This document shows positions 6,169-6,250 of a stretch of DNA of 6,250 bases, one piece after another. Under the pieces are notes generated by a model. It did no database searches, was not told the DNA's origin, and saw nothing but the letters and a program-made list of their open reading frames with translations. Source of the stretch: Clostridium sp. (lineage in GTDB: Bacteria; Bacillota; Clostridia; Acetivibrionales; Acetivibrionaceae); assembly GCA_012841175.1 (NCBI GenBank), contig DUVG01000201.1, positions 1 through 6,250 of the forward strand, given 5' to 3'. The position numbers and the translations under genes were made by a program. Numbering within the stretch: the first letter of the stretch is position 1; the number at the start of each line of letters is the position of its first letter.

Positions 6169-6180
6169 GATAATATTATC
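6169..6180. repeat. Perfect 12-bp palindrome at the predicted plus-strand transcription start
   Basis: GATAATATTATC is identical to its reverse complement and begins five bases after the -10 box, covering the expected start of transcription. This is a classic place for a repressor to bind. With TAA before it, the sequence TAAGATAATAT (6166-6176) is repeated exactly on the opposite strand at 5900-5910, upstream of the ABC operon. Confidence 0.4.
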
Positions 6181-6207
6181 CAGTTAATTTATTTTGTGAG
6201 GTAATTT

Positions 6208-6250
6208 GTGTTAGGTAAAAATAAAGTTCAAAAAAATTTTCAAAAAGAAA
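6208..6250 (+). CDS. Start of an unidentified gene leaving the right edge (partial)
   Basis: Fourteen codons are visible from a GTG start and read MLGKNKVQKNFQKE, a strongly basic N-terminus; no family can be named from this. The start is supported by GTGAGGT at 6196-6202, whose GAGGT core lies five bases before the GTG. An in-frame TAA at 6202-6204 rules out an earlier start. A strong promoter lies 44 bases upstream. The frame is open to the end of the window. It is transcribed away from the ABC operon. Confidence 0.6.
   Translation, partial: MLGKNKVQKNFQKE

Overview
The window reads as chromosomal DNA of a low-GC Firmicute, most likely a Clostridia-class anaerobe. It is very AT-rich, has strong GGAGG-type ribosome binding sites, sigma-A-like promoters with 17-base spacers, TTG and GTG starts, and AT-rich codon choice throughout. 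The genus cannot be fixed from this sequence. There is no sign of an insertion sequence, phage gene, CRISPR array, tRNA or rRNA.

Layout from left to right: (1) bases 1-29, the first codons of an unidentified minus-strand gene leaving the left edge, with its own promoter at 106-134; (2) 157-1224 (minus), a YkvI-family polytopic membrane protein; (3) 1230-1278, a long hairpin that can end the upstream operon and also contains the ribosome binding site of the YkvI-family gene; (4) 1300-5850 (minus), a tightly packed four-gene ABC-2 transporter operon of the Gld type, in transcription order ATPase (5850-4819), permease (4817-4110), GldG-like membrane-anchored protein (4103-2670) and DUF4340 repeat protein (2673-1300); (5) 5851-6207, a divergent control region with a strong promoter facing each way and several small palindromes; (6) 6208-6250, the start of an unidentified plus-strand gene leaving the right edge.

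The four operon genes are spaced 1 base, 6 bases and a 4-base ATGA overlap apart, so they are almost certainly co-transcribed and translationally coupled. The ATPase would power the six-helix permease. The GldG-like protein (a helix at each end, a large extracytoplasmic middle) and the DUF4340 protein (one N-terminal helix, then three related extracytoplasmic repeats) would form the accessory part outside the membrane. Homologues of the first three (GldA, GldF, GldG) are required for gliding in Bacteroidetes. In Firmicutes the substrate and role of this cassette are, to my knowledge, not established. This is the best candidate here for an under-described system, although the families themselves are known.

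Four proposed gene starts differ from the longest open frame or use non-ATG codons, and ribosome binding sites decide them: permease ATG at 4817, DUF4340 ATG at 2673, YkvI-family TTG at 1224 and right-edge gene GTG at 6208.
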